Source of the DNA: Sinorhizobium sp. A49
Lineage (GTDB): Bacteria; Pseudomonadota; Alphaproteobacteria; Rhizobiales; Rhizobiaceae
DNA: 64,000 bases
NCBI RefSeq assembly: GCF_002002725.1
Contig: NZ_MUNW01000032.1
Coordinates: 186,001 to 250,000 of the forward strand
Direction of reading: 5' to 3'
Under the pieces are notes generated by a model. It was not told the origin of the DNA, did not search any database, and was given only the letters and a program-made list of their open reading frames with translations. The position numbers and the translations under genes are program-made. Position 1 is the first letter of the stretch. Every line of letters begins with the position of its first letter. Positions 9,351 to 17,011 of this stretch are shown piece after piece.

Positions 9351-9890
9351 CTAGCTGCCGAGCATCGCGGCGAGGCCCTTCACCGTGTTCCAGTTGCGGA
9401 ACGTGCCGACGCCAAGGCGTTTTTTGGTCAAGGCGCCGAGCAGTTTCGATTCCCTTGCCTGGCCGGTGAAATGAACCCAGAGGTCGCCATCGACGACCGC
9501 CAGGCGCTCGCCCGCCGTGCAATAGCGTTCGAAATCGGCAGGCATCGTGCCGGACAGCGGCTGGCGCATCACGCGAACATGAACACGAGTGCCGTCCTCT
9601 TCGCCTTCGGCGTGAAACGGATTGGTCGCGGCGAGCTTCAACCAATCGGAACCCGGGCGAACAATGATATCGACATGGCGACCGAACGTGTCGGTAAAGG
9701 CCGTTTCGAGCCCAGCCTCCATATCGTTGACCGCAGCCTCTTCCGCGTCGAAAAGCAGGTTGCCGGTGGCGACCAGCGTACGCGGCGACCGGTAACCGAG
9801 CCGCTCAGACATGGCTCTGAGATCCTTCATGACAACCCGGCGCCCTTCGCTCAGCACGATACTGTAAAGCAGCGCGACGTAGCTGTTCAA
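9351..9890 (-). CDS. DUF1697 family protein
   Basis: A 179-residue protein of standard DUF1697 length. The diagnostic pattern is present: YVALLYSI near the N-terminus, a KDLRAMSERLGY segment and TLVATGNLLFDA at about residues 38-49. Function unknown for the family. The only start that keeps the conserved N-terminus is a TTG at 9890, with GGGAG ten bases upstream. It lies upstream of thrS on the same strand. Confidence 0.82.
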   Translation of the reverse strand: MNSYVALLYSIVLSEGRRVVMKDLRAMSERLGYRSPRTLVATGNLLFDAEEAAVNDMEAGLETAFTDTFGRHVDIIVRPGSDWLKLAATNPFHAEGEEDGTRVHVRVMRQPLSGTMPADFERYCTAGERLAVVDGDLWVHFTGQARESKLLGALTKKRLGVGTFRNWNTVKGLAAMLGS

Positions 9891-9986
9891 TTCAACGAAC
9901 TCCCGATCTCATTGCAGAGGCCTGCCAGCGCAGAAACGGTTGAAAGCCGAAGCCACGCACCTCCGCCCCAGGGGTTGTTATCGCTT

Positions 9987-10361
9987 TCATTCACCTTTCG
10001 GCCGCGGCTGCCAGTAGCGCCACGGCGCATACCAGAGATGCCTGGCCTTCAGGCGTTCCGGCACCGGGTCGAAACCGTGTGTGCCGCCCGGGCCGCAACG
10101 CGTCACGCGGAAAAACGTCATCCAGCCGCCTGCCCACAAACCATGGCGCGCGATTGCTTCATAACCATATTCCGAGCAGGTCGGCAGATGCCGGCAGGCG
10201 TTGCCGATGAAACTCGAAAGAGTCAGCTGATAAGCGCGAATGAAGGCCATGCCGACGAGACGCCCCGGCGTCTTGCGAAAAGGGCCAGACCAGTTGCGTC
10301 CCTTATACGCGGACACGGGGCCTGCCGCTGTCGAATGTTCACAATGCGGATCACGGCACAT
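9987..10361 (-). CDS. yidD: Membrane protein insertion efficiency factor YidD
   Basis: 124 residues containing the YidD core LPTCSEYGYEAIARHG (about 59-74) followed by RCGPGGTHGFDPVP (about 88-101). YidD is a small inner-membrane-associated protein that assists YidC-dependent insertion. Its N-terminus is longer than in E. coli. The ATG lies three bases after the stop of the Fe-S scaffold gene and has no strong ribosome-binding site, so translation is probably coupled to that gene. Unlike most bacteria it is not next to rnpA and yidC. Confidence 0.92.
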   Translation of the reverse strand: MCRDPHCEHSTAAGPVSAYKGRNWSGPFRKTPGRLVGMAFIRAYQLTLSSFIGNACRHLPTCSEYGYEAIARHGLWAGGWMTFFRVTRCGPGGTHGFDPVPERLKARHLWYAPWRYWQPRPKGE

Positions 10362-10364
10362 AGC

Positions 10365-10811
10365 TCAAACGGCCGTTGCCAGACGCCTGGCCTCGATCTG
10401 GACGATCGCATCGACGACAGCATCGAAGGTCAGCATGGTCGAAGCGTGCCGGGCCTTGTAATCCTTCACAGGCTTCAGGAAGCGCATGTCCTCGAAACGG
10501 CCCGTGGGGCCTTCGCCGTCGGACTTCAGCATCGCCAGCATTTCGTCGCGAGCCTGGCGGATTTCGCTCGCCTGCGCGCCGATCACATGGCGCGCCATGA
10601 TCGACGACGATGCCTGACCGAGCGCGCATGCCTTCACGTCGTGAGCAAAATCCGTGATCACGTCGCCGTCCATCTTCAACCAGATCCGCACCTTCGAGCC
10701 GCAGAGTTTCGAATGGGCGACCGCTTCGGCATCGGCATTTTCGAGGATCCCGATGCGTGGGATATTGCCGGCGAAGTCGAGAATACGATTGTTGTAGATG
10801 TCATCCATCAT
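10365..10811 (-). CDS. Iron-sulphur cluster assembly scaffold protein (IscU/SufU-like)
   Basis: A 148-residue NifU-N/IscU fold protein. The first cysteine motif is KLCGSK (about 36-41) and the second is VKACALGQASS (about 59-69). The third cysteine of canonical IscU/SufU appears replaced in the PVKDYKARHAST stretch (about 113-124), so cluster chemistry may differ; this variant is familiar in Rhizobiales. The start ATG overlaps the stop of a 16-codon upstream ORF (ATGA) and lacks its own good ribosome-binding site. Co-transcribed with yidD. Confidence 0.82.
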   Translation of the reverse strand: MMDDIYNNRILDFAGNIPRIGILENADAEAVAHSKLCGSKVRIWLKMDGDVITDFAHDVKACALGQASSSIMARHVIGAQASEIRQARDEMLAMLKSDGEGPTGRFEDMRFLKPVKDYKARHASTMLTFDAVVDAIVQIEARRLATAV

Positions 10812-10858
10812 GTGACGCGTTCCGGCTGATTTTTCGCGGTTTTGGGTGATCGGCGCAT
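10808..10858 (-). CDS. 16-codon upstream ORF, possible leader peptide
   Basis: Reads MRRSPKTAKNQPERVT and stops with a TGA that overlaps the ATG of the Fe-S scaffold gene. Its ATG is preceded by a strong AGGAG with seven-base spacing, whereas the scaffold gene has none. This arrangement is what a translation-coupling leader looks like. The peptide is very basic and matches no leader peptide I know. It could instead be a chance reading frame. Confidence 0.5.
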   Translation of the reverse strand: MRRSPKTAKNQPERVT

Positions 10859-11153
10859 GATTTTCTCCTGTAGGCAGGAAAAAAGCACGACGCAGTCCCC
10901 TCGGCCTCTTTCATCTCTATGGCACCATACTATATGCTATGTCGTGTTGGGGCGACAGTTCCACAAGAGGATCAAATGTCGCCTGTTGTTTGGGAAACCG
11001 TGCCGGACGGACCATTGCACTGCTAAGCAAGGACCAGAAAGCCCCGGAGCCCGCCGACGGAACCCAAGCCTGCAGGGTTAGGCGAATGGCCAGTGGCGAG
11101 TTGTCCGAAAGATAAAACGTCAAGCAATCCCCGTATTGCGCAAAGAGGCCATT
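10859..11153. other. Divergent intergenic region before folE
   Basis: Between the leader ORF (minus) and folE (plus). On the minus strand a TATAGT hexamer near 10930 could be a -10 box, but no good -35 hexamer sits 17 bases away. The plus-strand folE start has AAGAGG six bases upstream. I see no further gene. Confidence 0.35.
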
Positions 11154-11771
11154 ATGGATGCCATAGTGAAGAATTTCCCCGTGCTCGACAATGCGAGCGA
11201 CCGGCCGACGCAAAAGGAAGCCGAGGACGCCGTGCGCGTTCTGTTGCGCTGGGCAGGTGATGATCCGAGCCGCGAAGGCCTGCTCGATACGCCTGCACGC
11301 GTCGCCAAGTCCTATCGCGAGCTTTTCAGCGGCTATGATCTCGCAGCCGAAGACGTGCTCGGCCGGACCTTCGAAGAGGTTGCCGGCTACGACGATATGG
11401 TGCTGGTGAAGGACATTCCGTTCTATTCCCATTGCGAACACCATATGGTGCCGATCATCGGCAAGGCGCACGTCGCCTACCTGCCCAATGGCAGGGTGCT
11501 TGGCCTTTCGAAGATCGCCCGCGTCGTCGACATCTATGGCCGCCGGCTGCAGACGCAGGAATCGATGACGGCGCAGATCGCCAGGTCGATCGACGAAACG
11601 CTGGCACCCCGCGGCGTTGCCGTAATGATCGAAGCCGAACATATGTGCATGGCGATGCGCGGCGTTCAGAAGCAAGGCTCGACAACGCTGACCACCACAT
11701 TTACGGGTACCTTCCAGACAGAACCGGCCGAACAGGCCCGTTTCATGACGATGCTGCGGGGCTTCAAATAA
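11154..11771 (+). CDS. folE: GTP cyclohydrolase I
   Basis: 205 residues. FolE converts GTP to dihydroneopterin triphosphate, the first step of tetrahydrofolate synthesis. The zinc site is intact: Cys94 and His97 in SHCEHHMVP (92-100) and Cys165 in CMAMRG. The GLSKIARVV and TTTFTGTF signatures are present. The ATG at 11154 is used because AAGAGG lies six bases upstream; an upstream TTG at 11136 would add six residues. Followed closely by hisI, with an RNA hairpin between. Confidence 0.96.
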   Translation: MDAIVKNFPVLDNASDRPTQKEAEDAVRVLLRWAGDDPSREGLLDTPARVAKSYRELFSGYDLAAEDVLGRTFEEVAGYDDMVLVKDIPFYSHCEHHMVPIIGKAHVAYLPNGRVLGLSKIARVVDIYGRRLQTQESMTAQIARSIDETLAPRGVAVMIEAEHMCMAMRGVQKQGSTTLTTTFTGTFQTEPAEQARFMTMLRGFK

Positions 11772-11792
11772 GGCTCCGACCAACGGAGCCTT
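11770..11792 (+). promoter_or_regulatory. Hairpin burying the hisI ribosome-binding site
   Basis: A perfect nine-base-pair stem, AAGGCTCCG (11770-11778) with CGGAGCCTT (11784-11792), loop ACCAA. The left arm overlaps the folE stop codon (TAA) and the right arm contains the GGAG that serves hisI (ATG 11795). A ribosome finishing folE would melt the stem, so the structure predicts translational coupling. There is no T run after it, so it is not a good terminator. Confidence 0.6.
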
Positions 11793-11794
11793 CT

Positions 11795-12247
11795 ATGACG
11801 CTCACCTTCGACGCCCCTTCTTCCTACAAGGCCGAACTTGAAAATGGTCCGGCCTTCACGCCCCGCTTCGATGAAAAGGGGCTGATCACCGCCGTCGTCA
11901 CCGACGCGCGCGACGGTGAGTTGCTCATGCTCGCGCACATGAACGCCGAGGCGCTGGCGCTGACGATCGAGACCGGTGTCGCCCACTATTACAGCCGCTC
12001 GCGCAAGAGCCTGTGGAAGAAGGGCGAAAGCTCCGGCAATCTGCAGACGGTGAAGGAAATCCGCACCGATTGCGACCAGGACGCCATCTGGCTGAAGGTT
12101 TCGGTCGCCGGGCACGATGCGACCTGCCACACCGGCCGCCGCTCGTGCTTCTATCGCACGGTCGGCGTCGAGCAGGGTCGTGCAACCGTCACGATCACCG
12201 ACGATATCAGGCATTTCGACCCGACCGAGGTCTATGACAAAAATTAA
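11795..12247 (+). CDS. hisI: Phosphoribosyl-AMP cyclohydrolase
   Basis: 150 residues, monofunctional HisI without the HisE domain. It opens the adenine ring of phosphoribosyl-AMP in histidine synthesis. The zinc/magnesium site is intact: TDCDQD (91-96), then Cys111 and Cys118 in CHTGRRSC, and the [10 protein letters not shown] substrate block at about 68-78. The start is the ATG at 11795, 23 bases after the folE stop, although the frame is open further upstream. Its Shine-Dalgarno is inside a hairpin. Confidence 0.95.
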   Translation: MTLTFDAPSSYKAELENGPAFTPRFDEKGLITAVVTDARDGELLMLAHMNAEALALTIETGVAHYYSRSRKSLWKKGESSGNLQTVKEIRTDCDQDAIWLKVSVAGHDATCHTGRRSCFYRTVGVEQGRATVTITDDIRHFDPTEVYDKN

Positions 12248-12652
12248 GCATTGCGCACCTTTTTGGGGCGGGTGCATACTGCGTTTATATTTTGGTAACC
12301 CAGCGGGCGCCTAATCCTTTGGCAAGGATACAGTTTCGCCGGGAACGGCCGCAAGCCGGGCAGTATTGCAGACTGTAGCGAATGTTTATCGACCCCGCCG
12401 CACGCGGCGACAGGATCGATGGTAATCTGAGTAACGGTGCCAGTCTTTCAGCGATGAATAAGGACAAGGCCGGCACCAGCGCCGGCTTGGCAGGGTATCC
12501 TCCAGACAAGCGCGCTCAAAATTATTGCGTGGTTCCAGGATCGAATCGGGTCTTCGGAAGTTTGAGTCAATGCATGGAGCGCCACAACGCCCTTCGCGCA
12601 TTCTGAAGGACGTGTTGCGCGGCCAAGTGTTCGGCGGTGTTGGAGGTGCCGG
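12248..12652. other. 405-base intergenic region, structured
   Basis: No convincing gene. An open frame from 12382 to 12606 has no ribosome-binding site and no recognisable sequence. GC hairpins are present, for example CAAGGCCGGC (12465-12474) against GCCGGCTTG (12481-12489). The patatin gene start at 12653 has GGAGG about eight bases upstream. A small RNA cannot be excluded. Confidence 0.4.
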
Positions 12653-13618
12653 ATGTTGAACTGGACTTTTACGCGTAGCAGCCAGATTGCCGACCTGACC
12701 GACCCGGACGGGTCATCACTCTCGACAACACCATCAGAACCCGCCGTGCCGCCAAAGCCACCAAAGATCGCCATCGCGCTTGGCGGCGGCGCCGCCCGTG
12801 GATGGGCGCATATCGGCGTGCTCCGGGCGCTTGACGAAGAGGGCATCGAAGTCGGCATGATCGCCGGAACTTCGATAGGCGCGCTGGTCGGCGGCTGTTA
12901 TCTCGCCGGCAAGCTTGATGAACTGGAAACCTTCGCCCGCTCTCTCACCGTCCGACGCATTGCCGGCTTGCTCGATTTCGCCATCGGCGGCGGCGGCCTG
13001 TTCGGCGGGCTGCGCTTGACCAAGCGCATGCAGGAACACCTGCAGGGCCTGAGCATCGAAGGCCTCGACCGGCCGTTCATCGCCGTTGCGACCGAAGTGC
13101 ATAGCGGCCATGAAGTCTGGCTGGAAAAGGGCTCGCTGATCACCGCGATCCGCGCCTCCTACGCCCTCCCTGGGATCTTCGAGCCGATCAAGGCCAATGG
13201 CCGGATGTTGATGGATGGCGCGCTCGTCAATCCCGTCCCCGTTTCCGTCTGCCGCGCGCACGAACAACAGCTCGTCGTCGCCGTGAACCTCAACTACGAC
13301 CTCTATGGGCGCTCTGCCGTCGTCAAACACAACGCAGGTTCCGAGACCCACGATACGCCGCCCGCCAAGGAGCCTACGCACCATTCCGCGCGCATGGGCA
13401 TGACCAGCGTCATGGTTCAGGCTTTCAACATCATCCAGGATCGGATCTCGCGCGCACGCCTTGCCGGCGACCCGCCGGATCTCGCGCTGCATCCAAAACT
13501 CAACGATATCGGGCTGTCGGAATTCCACCGCGCCGGCGAAGCGATCGATCGCGGCTATCATGAAGCGAAAGCCAAGCTCGCCGAAATCCGTCGAATGCAG
13601 GAAGTCCTGGTCCGCTGA
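12653..13618 (+). CDS. Patatin-like phospholipase (RssA type)
   Basis: 321 residues. The oxyanion loop GGGAARG (44-50), the nucleophile Ser74 in GTSIG and Asp188 in DGA form the patatin Ser-Asp dyad. The length and the LPGIFEPI segment match the bacterial RssA/NTE-like group, which hydrolyses phospho- or lysophospholipids. No signal peptide, so cytoplasmic or membrane-peripheral. The first 35 residues are a poorly conserved Pro-rich lead. Confidence 0.9.
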   Translation: MLNWTFTRSSQIADLTDPDGSSLSTTPSEPAVPPKPPKIAIALGGGAARGWAHIGVLRALDEEGIEVGMIAGTSIGALVGGCYLAGKLDELETFARSLTVRRIAGLLDFAIGGGGLFGGLRLTKRMQEHLQGLSIEGLDRPFIAVATEVHSGHEVWLEKGSLITAIRASYALPGIFEPIKANGRMLMDGALVNPVPVSVCRAHEQQLVVAVNLNYDLYGRSAVVKHNAGSETHDTPPAKEPTHHSARMGMTSVMVQAFNIIQDRISRARLAGDPPDLALHPKLNDIGLSEFHRAGEAIDRGYHEAKAKLAEIRRMQEVLVR

Positions 13619-13689
13619 CGGCAAGGGCAAAAGGCAAGCTTTCGCCTTGACCCAAGGGATCGCGATAACGGCAGCATGTTTTGCGAAGG

Positions 13690-13741
13690 CTTGCTGCATA
13701 ACTCCTTAAACAGGAATCGATTCAGGGATTTATGCAGCAAG
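13690..13741. repeat. Palindromic intergenic repeat (rhizobial type)
   Basis: CTTGCTGCATAA (13690-13701) is the exact reverse complement of TTATGCAGCAAG (13730-13741). The interior also pairs partly (TCCTTAAA with TTCAGGGA), giving a long hairpin. I recall similar CTGCAT...TTAA...ATGCAG palindromes scattered in rhizobial genomes, so I call it an intergenic repeat; it could also end the patatin transcript. Confidence 0.5.
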
Positions 13742-13888
13742 TCTAGATTATTACAGCATCCTTTGCGTATCATATTTGACGCGCGGCGCTGTGAGACGCG
13801 ACCTGCGCTCGGCGCGAAAATTCGAGACTGTGCGGCAGTCGGATGACGAAAGGGCGGCAGGAACCGCCCCTTTGCACTATCCGGCCCA

Positions 13889-14317
13889 CTATCCGGCGAT
13901 GTAGGCCTTGATGTGCTCGGCCTCTTGCTCCATGGCGCGAATGTGATGCTTGATCACGTCGCCAATCGAAATGATGCCGGCCAGGTGCCCGTTCGTTTCA
14001 ACCGGGAGATGACGGGCCCGCAACTTGCTCATCATCTCCATCAGCGTATCGACTGACATATCCTCGGTGCAGCAATAGACGTTCTGCCACATGACAGCCG
14101 AAACCGGCTTCTCCAGACAGGCTGCCCCGTGTTTGGCGATGGCGGCCACGATATCGCGCTCGGTCAGGATGCCGGCGATCTGATCATCCGCATCGATGAT
14201 GATCACCGCGCCGATATGATTGTCACGTAGAAGAACTGCAGCCTGTTGAACCGTCATGCGAGGACCGACGGTCACGACGTTCCGGCCTTTTTCATTGAGT
14301 ATCGCTTTTACTGACAT
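13889..14317 (-). CDS. CBS-domain pair protein
   Basis: 142 residues made of two CBS domains (about 8-60 and 72-128), with the repeated pattern T-V-x-x-A-A...GAVIIIDADDQIAGILTERDI and HLPVETNGHLAGIISIGDV. Tandem CBS pairs bind adenosyl ligands and act as energy or stress sensors; the partner is unknown. The ATG at 14317 has GGGGAGA seven bases upstream, and a general-stress promoter sits just before it. The longer frame upstream has no support. Confidence 0.87.
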   Translation of the reverse strand: MSVKAILNEKGRNVVTVGPRMTVQQAAVLLRDNHIGAVIIIDADDQIAGILTERDIVAAIAKHGAACLEKPVSAVMWQNVYCCTEDMSVDTLMEMMSKLRARHLPVETNGHLAGIISIGDVIKHHIRAMEQEAEHIKAYIAG

Positions 14318-14339
14318 GCGCACTTCTCCCCGTTGCGAC

Positions 14340-14365
14340 AACGCCGGGTCGGCGAGGAAGGTTCC
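14340..14365 (-). promoter_or_regulatory. Predicted EcfG/RpoE2 general-stress promoter
   Basis: On the minus strand GGAAC (14365-14361), a 17-base spacer and CGTT (14343-14340) match the rhizobial EcfG (RpoE2) consensus GGAAC-N16/17-CGTT. It would start transcription near 14333, leaving a short leader that still contains the Shine-Dalgarno of the CBS-domain gene. Confidence 0.65.
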
Positions 14366-14582
14366 GGCCTGTCGTGTGCGGCACAGTCGGGCAATGGAAC
14401 CTATACCCTTTCCGATACTAGCAAGCTCGACGCACCGCTCCTCAGGGACGCGATCCACCTGCCGGCACCCGGCCTTCACGGACCGCATCACCCTTGAATG
14501 AAAACGGCCGTTTCAAATGGTGCGCCAGCGTTCCGGGGAAATCAAGCGTTCTGACAATGAACGCAACAGGATCGGTTCGCTA

Positions 14583-15314
14583 TCAATCCCGCGGATCGAA
14601 CAGGGCGAACAGGAGGAAGCCGAAGAGGAAACCGCCGATATGCGCTTCCCATGCCACGCTGCCGGCACCGCCTGGCGTGAACATGCCAAATCCGACGAGA
14701 AAATTCGTCAGGAACCAGATGCCGCTGAAAACGACGACGGAACGATTGGACAGTGCCTCCATGACGGAAAGCCGGCGGTTAAGATGGGCGAATTGGCGAC
14801 TGATGCGGCCGCTGGGTGAGAACACGAACCGCGCTGCGCCCCCCATGAAGCCCGAAACCACCCCCGAGGCGCCGACGACGACGATCATTTCGCCCCAGTG
14901 AAAAACCGTGTGAAGTGCTACCGCGGCGGCAGCTGAAAGAACCCAGAAAACCGCAAGCCGCATCATACCGATGCGCCGCACCACCGGCGCGCCGAAGGCA
15001 ACCATCCAGAAGATGTTGAAGATCAAGTGCTCCCAGCTTCCATGCAGGAACGAGTAGGTCACCGGGCTCCAAAGCCAGGCGAGGCCCTGCTCGGCAAGCG
15101 GATGGTCATAGCGTGCAGGAAGAAAGGCAAAGTTCAGGATGATTTCCCGATCGAGACTCTCCGAGAAAACATAGGTGCGCAACGCGTGAATGGCGACGAG
15201 GAACAGCAGAATGCACGTCAGCCCCGCCGGCAAATTGAAAGCTGGCTCGCGCGTGCGATTGACGGCGCCTTCCCGTTCCGCCTCCGGTGGCGTTGCCGCC
15301 TGATCTCGTTCCAT
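14583..15314 (-). CDS. Rhomboid family intramembrane serine protease
   Basis: 243 residues with about six membrane segments. The HGSWEHLIFN block (91-100), Ser150 in GASG and His225 in AHIGG give the rhomboid catalytic dyad and its conserved loop residues, so the enzyme should be active. Substrates of bacterial rhomboids are mostly unknown. The ATG at 15314 gives the usual short cytosolic N-terminus; the longer frame from 15413 would add 33 unlikely residues. Confidence 0.88.
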   Translation of the reverse strand: MERDQAATPPEAEREGAVNRTREPAFNLPAGLTCILLFLVAIHALRTYVFSESLDREIILNFAFLPARYDHPLAEQGLAWLWSPVTYSFLHGSWEHLIFNIFWMVAFGAPVVRRIGMMRLAVFWVLSAAAAVALHTVFHWGEMIVVVGASGVVSGFMGGAARFVFSPSGRISRQFAHLNRRLSVMEALSNRSVVVFSGIWFLTNFLVGFGMFTPGGAGSVAWEAHIGGFLFGFLLFALFDPRD

Positions 15315-15411
15315 GGCTGATGCTCTCTTCCGTCCGCATATCCGTTTCGATCCGACCACGTCGGTCGGGCAATTGCGCATAGCCGGACAGCGCGCCCAGC
15401 CATAAGCAAAC

Positions 15412-15444
15412 AAAAAAAGACCGTCCAGTAAAAACTGAACGGTC
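15412..15444 (-). terminator. Strong intrinsic terminator, minus strand
   Basis: Arms at 15419-15429 (GACCGTCCAGT) and 15434-15444 (ACTGAACGGTC) pair with one mismatch; on the minus strand the stem is followed at once by seven T residues. It lies about 100 bases upstream of the rhomboid start and so cannot belong to that gene. Confidence 0.8.
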
Positions 15445-15510
15445 GGTGAGCCCCCAATACCGCGAGCTCAAGTTCTGTGCCGAAGGCAACCCTTCGTGAA
15501 GTGATGTCCA
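15412..15510 (-). ncRNA. Candidate trans-acting small RNA
   Basis: On the minus strand three stem-loops follow each other: CGAAGG-GTTG-CCTTCG (15496-15481), TGAGC...GCTCA (15470-15447), and a GC-rich stem with an immediate T run (15444-15412). The gap holds no minus-strand reading frame that needs this terminator. The architecture is typical of a 90-110-nt bacterial sRNA. The 5' end is a guess; I found no convincing promoter hexamers and no CUCCCA motif of the AbcR (alpha-r15) family. Confidence 0.5.
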
Positions 15511-15658
15511 TTCAAGTGCCAGCCCGGTGCGTCCGAGGCAATCGAAACCGTTTGTTAACCTTAATTTCCGCGTGGCACGAATTTCGCTCTGTCATCAGCA
15601 CGACAGGAATGAGCGGTCGATCTTGTGCCGGATCGGCACAGGCGACCGCAGAAGTGGA

Positions 15659-16291
15659 ATGAACGACATCATGCGCAACAAGACATCGACGCAGCTGTTT
15701 CAGTACTGGAACGTCATCCGAGGCGACCGTGAGCTACCACGTCGCAACGAGATCGATCCGTCGGCAATTCGAACGCTCCTTCCCCAACTCTTCATCCTCG
15801 AGCGGGATCATTTCGGCGGCATGAAATTCCGCCTAGCCGGTACGCATGTCTGCGCCCTCTTCGACCGCGATTTTCGCGGCCGGCAGTTCGCCACGCTTTG
15901 GCTCGGAAGTCAGGCTGGCAAAGTACTCCAGATCGGCAGGCGGGTCATGGCACAACACGTCCCCGTCGTGCTGTCGGCGACAGCACGAACGGAAGACGGA
16001 AGAGAGCTGGAGACAGAGACATTGCTCCTTCCTCTTGCGTCCAACGAAGGTCACAGCGATGCGTCCAACGAAGGTCACAGCGATCGCATTCTTGGCTCGC
16101 TCTCACCGCTATCGCGCCCGTACTGGTTGAATGCCACCCCCGTTTCCGCCCTCGACGTCACAGGCCTCAGGGTACTCGATCCGGACCGAACCGCAGCTTT
16201 CCTCAAGGAACCGGCTGCGGGTGATGCCTCTCAGCCGGGCATACGCCGGGTTCAACACTTGCGCGTCTTCGAGGGTGGTCGCGACGGGTAA
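15659..16291 (+). CDS. PAS-domain (PAS_5) protein
   Basis: 210 residues. The N-terminal 140 residues fit the alphaproteobacterial PAS_5 family: LFQYWNVIRGDRELPRRNEIDP, then FILERDHFGGMKFRLAGTHVCALFDRDFRG. No output domain follows, so it is probably a small sensory or partner protein. An exact in-frame duplication of eight codons (ASNEGHSD twice) lies at residues 127-142. The ATG at 15659 has no strong Shine-Dalgarno but matches the family N-terminus. A PilZ gene follows after 111 bases. Confidence 0.75.
   Translation: MNDIMRNKTSTQLFQYWNVIRGDRELPRRNEIDPSAIRTLLPQLFILERDHFGGMKFRLAGTHVCALFDRDFRGRQFATLWLGSQAGKVLQIGRRVMAQHVPVVLSATARTEDGRELETETLLLPLASNEGHSDASNEGHSDRILGSLSPLSRPYWLNATPVSALDVTGLRVLDPDRTAAFLKEPAAGDASQPGIRRVQHLRVFEGGRDG
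16037..16084 (+). repeat. Perfect 24-bp in-frame tandem duplication
   Basis: Two identical adjacent copies, 16037-16060 and 16061-16084, in codon phase, encode ASNEGHSD twice in the PAS protein. Confidence 0.95.
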
Positions 16292-16402
16292 CGTTGCTGC
16301 TCCCCGCCTAGATCGATGCCGGCACCAACCGCAGGGCGAACCTTCTATTAACCGGATCACACTATGCTTTCGCGTGCCAAGATACGTCGATGCAGAGTGA
16401 TC

Positions 16403-17011
16403 ATGTTCTCGTTCCAGCAAGCGCAAAATACCGGTCCGAAGCCGCACCAGGAAGGCGCGTTCCAGCGCGTCTCGGTGAATCTCACCGGGCGACTGATGCT
16501 TGCCAATCATGACGAATACGACTGCACCGCCGTCGACATGTCACCGGGTGACGTGCTTTTGTTGTCGCCGGCCCGCCCACGCGCCGGCGAACGCATCATC
16601 GCCTACATCGATCACATCGGTCGGCTCGAAGGCACGGTGTCGCGGCTGGCCGAAAACGCCTTCGTCATCCAGCTCAATGCCACTGAACGCAAGCGCGAGA
16701 AGCTTGCGGCGCAATTGACATGGATTGCCAACAAGCACGAACTCGGCCTTCCGGAAGACCGTCGCCATGACCGACTTGCACCGCGCAAGACGCTGACCGA
16801 GCTGACGCTCGATACCGGCGCGAAGTATCCCTGCCGCATCATCGACCTTTCGATGTCGGGTGCTGCCGTCGATATCGAAAACCGCCCGCCGATCGGCACA
16901 CAGATCAGGCTCGGCAACATGAAGGGCAAGATCGTCCGTCATTTCCAGGAAGGCGTTGCCATCGAATTCTCGGGCGTTCAGTCCCGCGAAGCCTTGACGG
17001 AATTCCTCTAG
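16403..17011 (+). CDS. PilZ domain protein, probable c-di-GMP receptor
   Basis: 202 residues with two PilZ-like barrels. The C-terminal one has RRHDRLAPR (about 131-139; RxxxR) and DLSMSGAAV (about 161-169; DxSxxG), the c-di-GMP binding signature. The N-terminal one (about 20-90) has a shortened DMSPGD motif and may not bind. Such proteins couple c-di-GMP to motility or exopolysaccharide. The ATG at 16403 is preferred over 16364 because the latter would add an Arg-rich lead. Confidence 0.82.
   Translation: MFSFQQAQNTGPKPHQEGAFQRVSVNLTGRLMLANHDEYDCTAVDMSPGDVLLLSPARPRAGERIIAYIDHIGRLEGTVSRLAENAFVIQLNATERKREKLAAQLTWIANKHELGLPEDRRHDRLAPRKTLTELTLDTGAKYPCRIIDLSMSGAAVDIENRPPIGTQIRLGNMKGKIVRHFQEGVAIEFSGVQSREALTEFL

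Noticed and set aside
12382-12606. 74-codon open frame in the hisI-patatin gap
   Set aside because: No ribosome-binding site and no recognisable sequence.
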